This document shows positions 61,271 through 64,000 of a DNA stretch of 64,000 nucleotides, one piece after another (within the stretch, counting starts at the first letter, position 1; each line of letters begins with the position of its first letter). Below the pieces are notes generated by a model. The model did no database searches. It was not told the DNA's origin and saw only the letters and a list, made by a program, of their open reading frames with translations. Position numbers and translations under genes: made by a program. The stretch lies in contig CBDBPN010000004.1 in the NCBI GenBank assembly GCA_965208745.1, forward strand, positions 2,604,001-2,668,000, in the 5' to 3' direction. This DNA comes from VXNE01 sp965208745 (GTDB taxonomy: Bacteria > Pseudomonadota > Gammaproteobacteria > Pseudomonadales > Azotimanducaceae).

Positions 61271-63006
61271 GCCCGTCGAATCGTCAGCGGGTTGAGCAGC
61301 GGGAGATAGGGCAGCGGCGCGGCGTTCCCGCCGGAGGTCATGGTGGCGGTCAGGACGACCACGCCCGCGGCCGCGACCACCGGCAACGCGAACGTGGAGA
61401 ACGAGTGCCAATGGTCCGCAAGCGGCCAGGGCAGGGTCCCCCGTGCCATCCTGGTTATCCACGCCAGCAAGGTGATCGACATGCCGGCGGACGCGAGCGG
61501 CCAGTCGCCGTCGGCCAGGTTGTCCACCAGCCAATGCATCTCGCTCCCGATCAGCCACGCCAGGAGCCAAAAGGTCGCGACGTGCCAGCATGGCGCGAGT
61601 CTCGGATAACCGCCTTCGTGGACGTACAGGAATCCATACTGGATGCCGAACGCCAGCGGCCAGGCGAGCCAGCCGTAGGTTTCCAGGGGATGGGTTTGCA
61701 TGCTCCACGGCGCGCTGAAAAGCACCATGACCGGCAGCAGCGCGAAACCGAGGGAAGCGAAGCGCGCCCATTCCAGCAACCGGGCAACGAGCATCGCCGC
61801 GACGGCCGAGAGCGCCCACGCGGCGAGCCAGGCGTTGCGAACGCTCTCGTCCGGAAGCTCGGCGATCTCCCAGCCGACCGACTGGAACCACCACGCACCC
61901 GCCCAGAGGAGCGCGACGCGCGCCCATACGCGTTGTGCACGCGGGGGAGAGCGAACCATGGTCGAAGCTCCAGGCGACCGTCCAGCCGGCGAGCGCCAGC
62001 ATCGCACCGGACAGGAACGGACCGTTCAGCAATGGCATAACCGCCTCGCCGGACCGGCCGGCATCGATATGCGCCGCCGCCGCGACCACCTGCAGCCCTG
62101 CGCCTCCGAACGCCAGCAGCAGCGACCTGTTGCGCATGCCGAACCACGCGATCGTCGCGCCCTGCATGGCCCAGGCTGCGACTGTCCAGCGGTCGTCCAG
62201 CGCGAGCGGGAAGGCCGGCGCCAAGGAACGCGAGCGCCAACCCGGCGAAACACATCGCCAGCATGCGCAGGTCGTTGACGCGCCATGCCGCCGCGCCAAG
62301 CGTCGCGTAGACGGCGGCCAGGCCACCGGCCGACCATGCCAGCCCGGCGTCGCTCTCCACGAGCCGGGTCTGCAGGGCGAACCCGACCGAGGCCTCCGCC
62401 CTGGAGACTCAGCGCGTAGATCTCTCTCTGCGCGCGCAGCCGTCAGCCGACGCCGAGCATGGCGAGGCCGAACGGCGCCAGTCCGACCAGGCGGACCCAC
62501 ACGGGCAGCGTGAACAGCTCGTTGTCCACCGCGTACTTGATGAAGAATCCGACGCCGAAGAGCACGACGACGACGCCGACTTTCACCGGCGCGTTGCCAG
62601 TCGTGAACCACTGCTTCGCCACCGTGAGAATTCGTGCCCCGGGGGACGGGCCGGGCTCCTGCCCTGGCTCCCGCGCGTCGGCTTGGGGCGCGGGACGAGC
62701 AGGGGATTCCGGCGTTGGGACTGCCGCTTCCGGCGTCTCCTTCGCCGCGATGTCTTGCGCGACCGGGGTGGCGCCGGAGGAAGTCACCTCCGGTTCAGCC
62801 GAGGCCCGATCCGGCTGGCTGTCCGGAGCCGTCGACGCGGTGGCTTCGCGTGTCGCTTCCAAGGCCTTGAGACGGCCACTGAGGTAGAGGACCCAGCCGC
62901 CGAGACCGCCGAGCAGGCCGAAGTACGCCATCCCGGACCCGGACCCGTCGATCGGCAAACCGACCAAGAAACCGAGCACCAGACCCGTCAGGACATGGGG
63001 CGTCAA
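61271..63006 (-). pseudogene. Decayed DUF2339 membrane protein gene
   Basis: The N-terminal part (62443-63006) is intact: membrane helix, a long Ala/Pro/Glu linker, then QWFTTGNAPVKVGVVVVLFGVGFFIKYAVDNELF and LAPFGLAMLGVG, the DUF2339 start. A TGA (62443-62445 region) replaces the expected Trp. RLRAQREIYALSLQGGGLG follows, then most of the middle is missing. The rest is spread over three frames: VGFALQTRLVE and GLAWSAGGLAAVYATLGAAAW; PLALDDRWTVAAWAMQGATIAWFGMRN; and a C-terminal block ending LPYLPLLNPLTI at about 61271. At least one nonsense change, one large deletion and two frameshifts are present, so it is a true pseudogene. Confidence 0.8.
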
Positions 63007-63131
63007 CTCTGGTTCCTTCGCCCTGCAGACAGGGGATTCTAGCCTGCCTGAACTCGGCGCCGCGGAGGACTGAGTCGACTGCTAACATCGCCCGCCATGC
63101 GCGCACTCGCGGAAGCTTGAGGAGGTCGGCG

Positions 63132-64000
63132 TGGCCGGAGTAAGCAGGAGATCGATGCTGGGAGTCGGCGCCGCGGCGCTCGCCCTTCCTTCGCTACGCG
63201 GGCTCTGGGCCGCCGAGCCCGCCCTCCCGAACACGCTGGCGCCCGTTGCCGACGCCACTACCGGCCTGCCGCTCCTGAGGCTCCAGGAGGGGTTCTCGTA
63301 CCACTCGTTCTCCTGGACCGGCGACGCGATGACGGGCGGCGGGGTCGTGCCTGCGAGACACGACGGCATGGCGGCTTTCCCCGCTCCGGGCGGCGGCGTC
63401 ACGCTGCTGCGCAACCACGAGGAGATCATCGGCGCGCCGATGGGCGACGCCGGGACACCCGTGTACGACAAGTTCGCCCTTCCGCCGGGTACCGAAGGGG
63501 CCGAGGACGGCTTTCCGGGTTTCGCGGGGGGCGTCACCGGGGTCTCCTACGCGCCCGGCCGTGAGCCCTCGACCGTTGCGCTACTTGCGGGCACGGCCGT
63601 GAACTGCGCGGGGGGACCGACTGGCTGGGGATCGTGGTTGACCTGCGAGGAGGTCGTGCTGCGCACGAGCCGCATCGGCGCGCGGGATCACGGCTACGTC
63701 TTTGAGGTCCCGGCGACCGGCGGCGCGAGCGGGCGGCCGATCGTCGAAATGGGCCTGTTCCGGCACGAAGCCGCGGCGGTCGACCCGGCGACCGGCATCG
63801 TCTACCTGACCGAGGACCTGAGCCCGCACTCCGGCTTCTACCGGTTCCTGCCGCGGAACCGCCAGCGGCGCCCCGGCGCGCTGGAAGAAGGCGGCCGTCT
63901 CGAGATGCTCCGGGTGCGCGGCGTTCCGAACGCGGACCTGCGCGCCCCGGCGCTCGGCGACGAGCACGAGGTGGACTGGGTGCCCGTCCCGGAGCCGGAC
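63132..64000 (+). CDS. PhoX-type (DUF839) phosphatase, N-terminal part
   Basis: The frame begins at GTG 63132, with GAGGAGG five bases upstream, and stays open to the window end. SRRSMLGVGAAALALPSLRGLWA is a twin-arginine signal peptide, as expected for cofactor-loaded PhoX enzymes. The mature protein shows YHSFSWTGDAMTGGGVVPARHDGMAAF, VTLLRNHEE, GPTGWGSWLTCEEV, EMGLFRHEAAAVDPATGIVYLTEDL and SGFYRFLPR, the characteristic DUF839/PhoX blades with Cys-Glu-Glu and Glu-Asp metal-ligand motifs. PhoX is a periplasmic Ca/Fe-dependent phosphatase; whether this paralogue is a true phosphatase is unproven. Confidence 0.85.

Noticed and set aside
1..64000. CRISPR arrays, rRNA and tRNA genes, integrase and att sites
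   Set aside because: No regularly spaced repeats, RNA gene signatures or site-specific recombinase genes were seen; the accessory blocks have no recognisable integration boundaries.

Overview
The window is visibly high-GC and gene-dense. It looks like the chromosome of a Gram-negative proteobacterium, probably a gammaproteobacterium: there is a TonB-dependent receptor, a ZnuABC/Zur zinc regulon, a MaoP/DUF413-type fragment at the left edge, Tat and Sec exported proteins and PQQ dehydrogenases. Organism assignment is inference. Two insertion sequences, at least seven toxin-antitoxin-type genes or fragments and many nonsense, frameshifted or truncated genes suggest a plastic, decaying genome. 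Some lesions could be sequence errors.

Layout. 0-6.3 kb: catabolic genes on the minus strand (a broken acyl-CoA synthetase joined to an SDR fragment, a serine hydrolase, and a PQQ dehydrogenase with an amber codon inside its cytochrome c domain). 6.4-17.4 kb: an accessory block on the plus strand with a roughly 1950-residue DUF4011/SF1 helicase/endonuclease (Hhe-like), a BRCT protein, an ion channel with a variant filter, a PD-(D/E)XK protein, and two remnants of one unnamed domain that flank the block. 17.5-21.4 kb: a D-aminoacylase-type amidohydrolase, an intact IS630 element and an SDR. 22.2-31.2 kb: an IS5 element beside a DptH-like ATPase/nuclease gene (frameshifted), which converges on a lower-GC operon of a UvrD-type helicase, a KwaA-like membrane protein and a KwaB-like (DUF4868) protein. 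This is the best candidate for an undescribed defence combination.

31.5-43.6 kb: a frameshifted second PQQ dehydrogenase, a fragment of a third, a small gene pair, then a hydantoin-type operon (HyuA-like, DUF917, Asp/Glu racemase) followed by a MalT/LuxR regulator and a TonB receptor. 43.7-53.2 kb: a toxin-antitoxin-rich stretch with a PIN toxin, two paralogous XRE-ImmA/IrrE regulators with visible palindromic operators, ParS-type antitoxins, a Fic protein, HigBA, and two near-identical DUF3500 genes. 53.4-60.8 kb: a zinc-homeostasis locus: two COG0523 GTPases, a DUF1636 protein and a WD40 protein diverge from zur, a 43-residue membrane protein and znuCBA, with a Zur box in the divergent promoter. 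60.7-64 kb: a 5'-truncated unknown gene abuts a decayed DUF2339 gene, then the start of a PhoX-type phosphatase.

No rRNA, tRNA or CRISPR array was seen.
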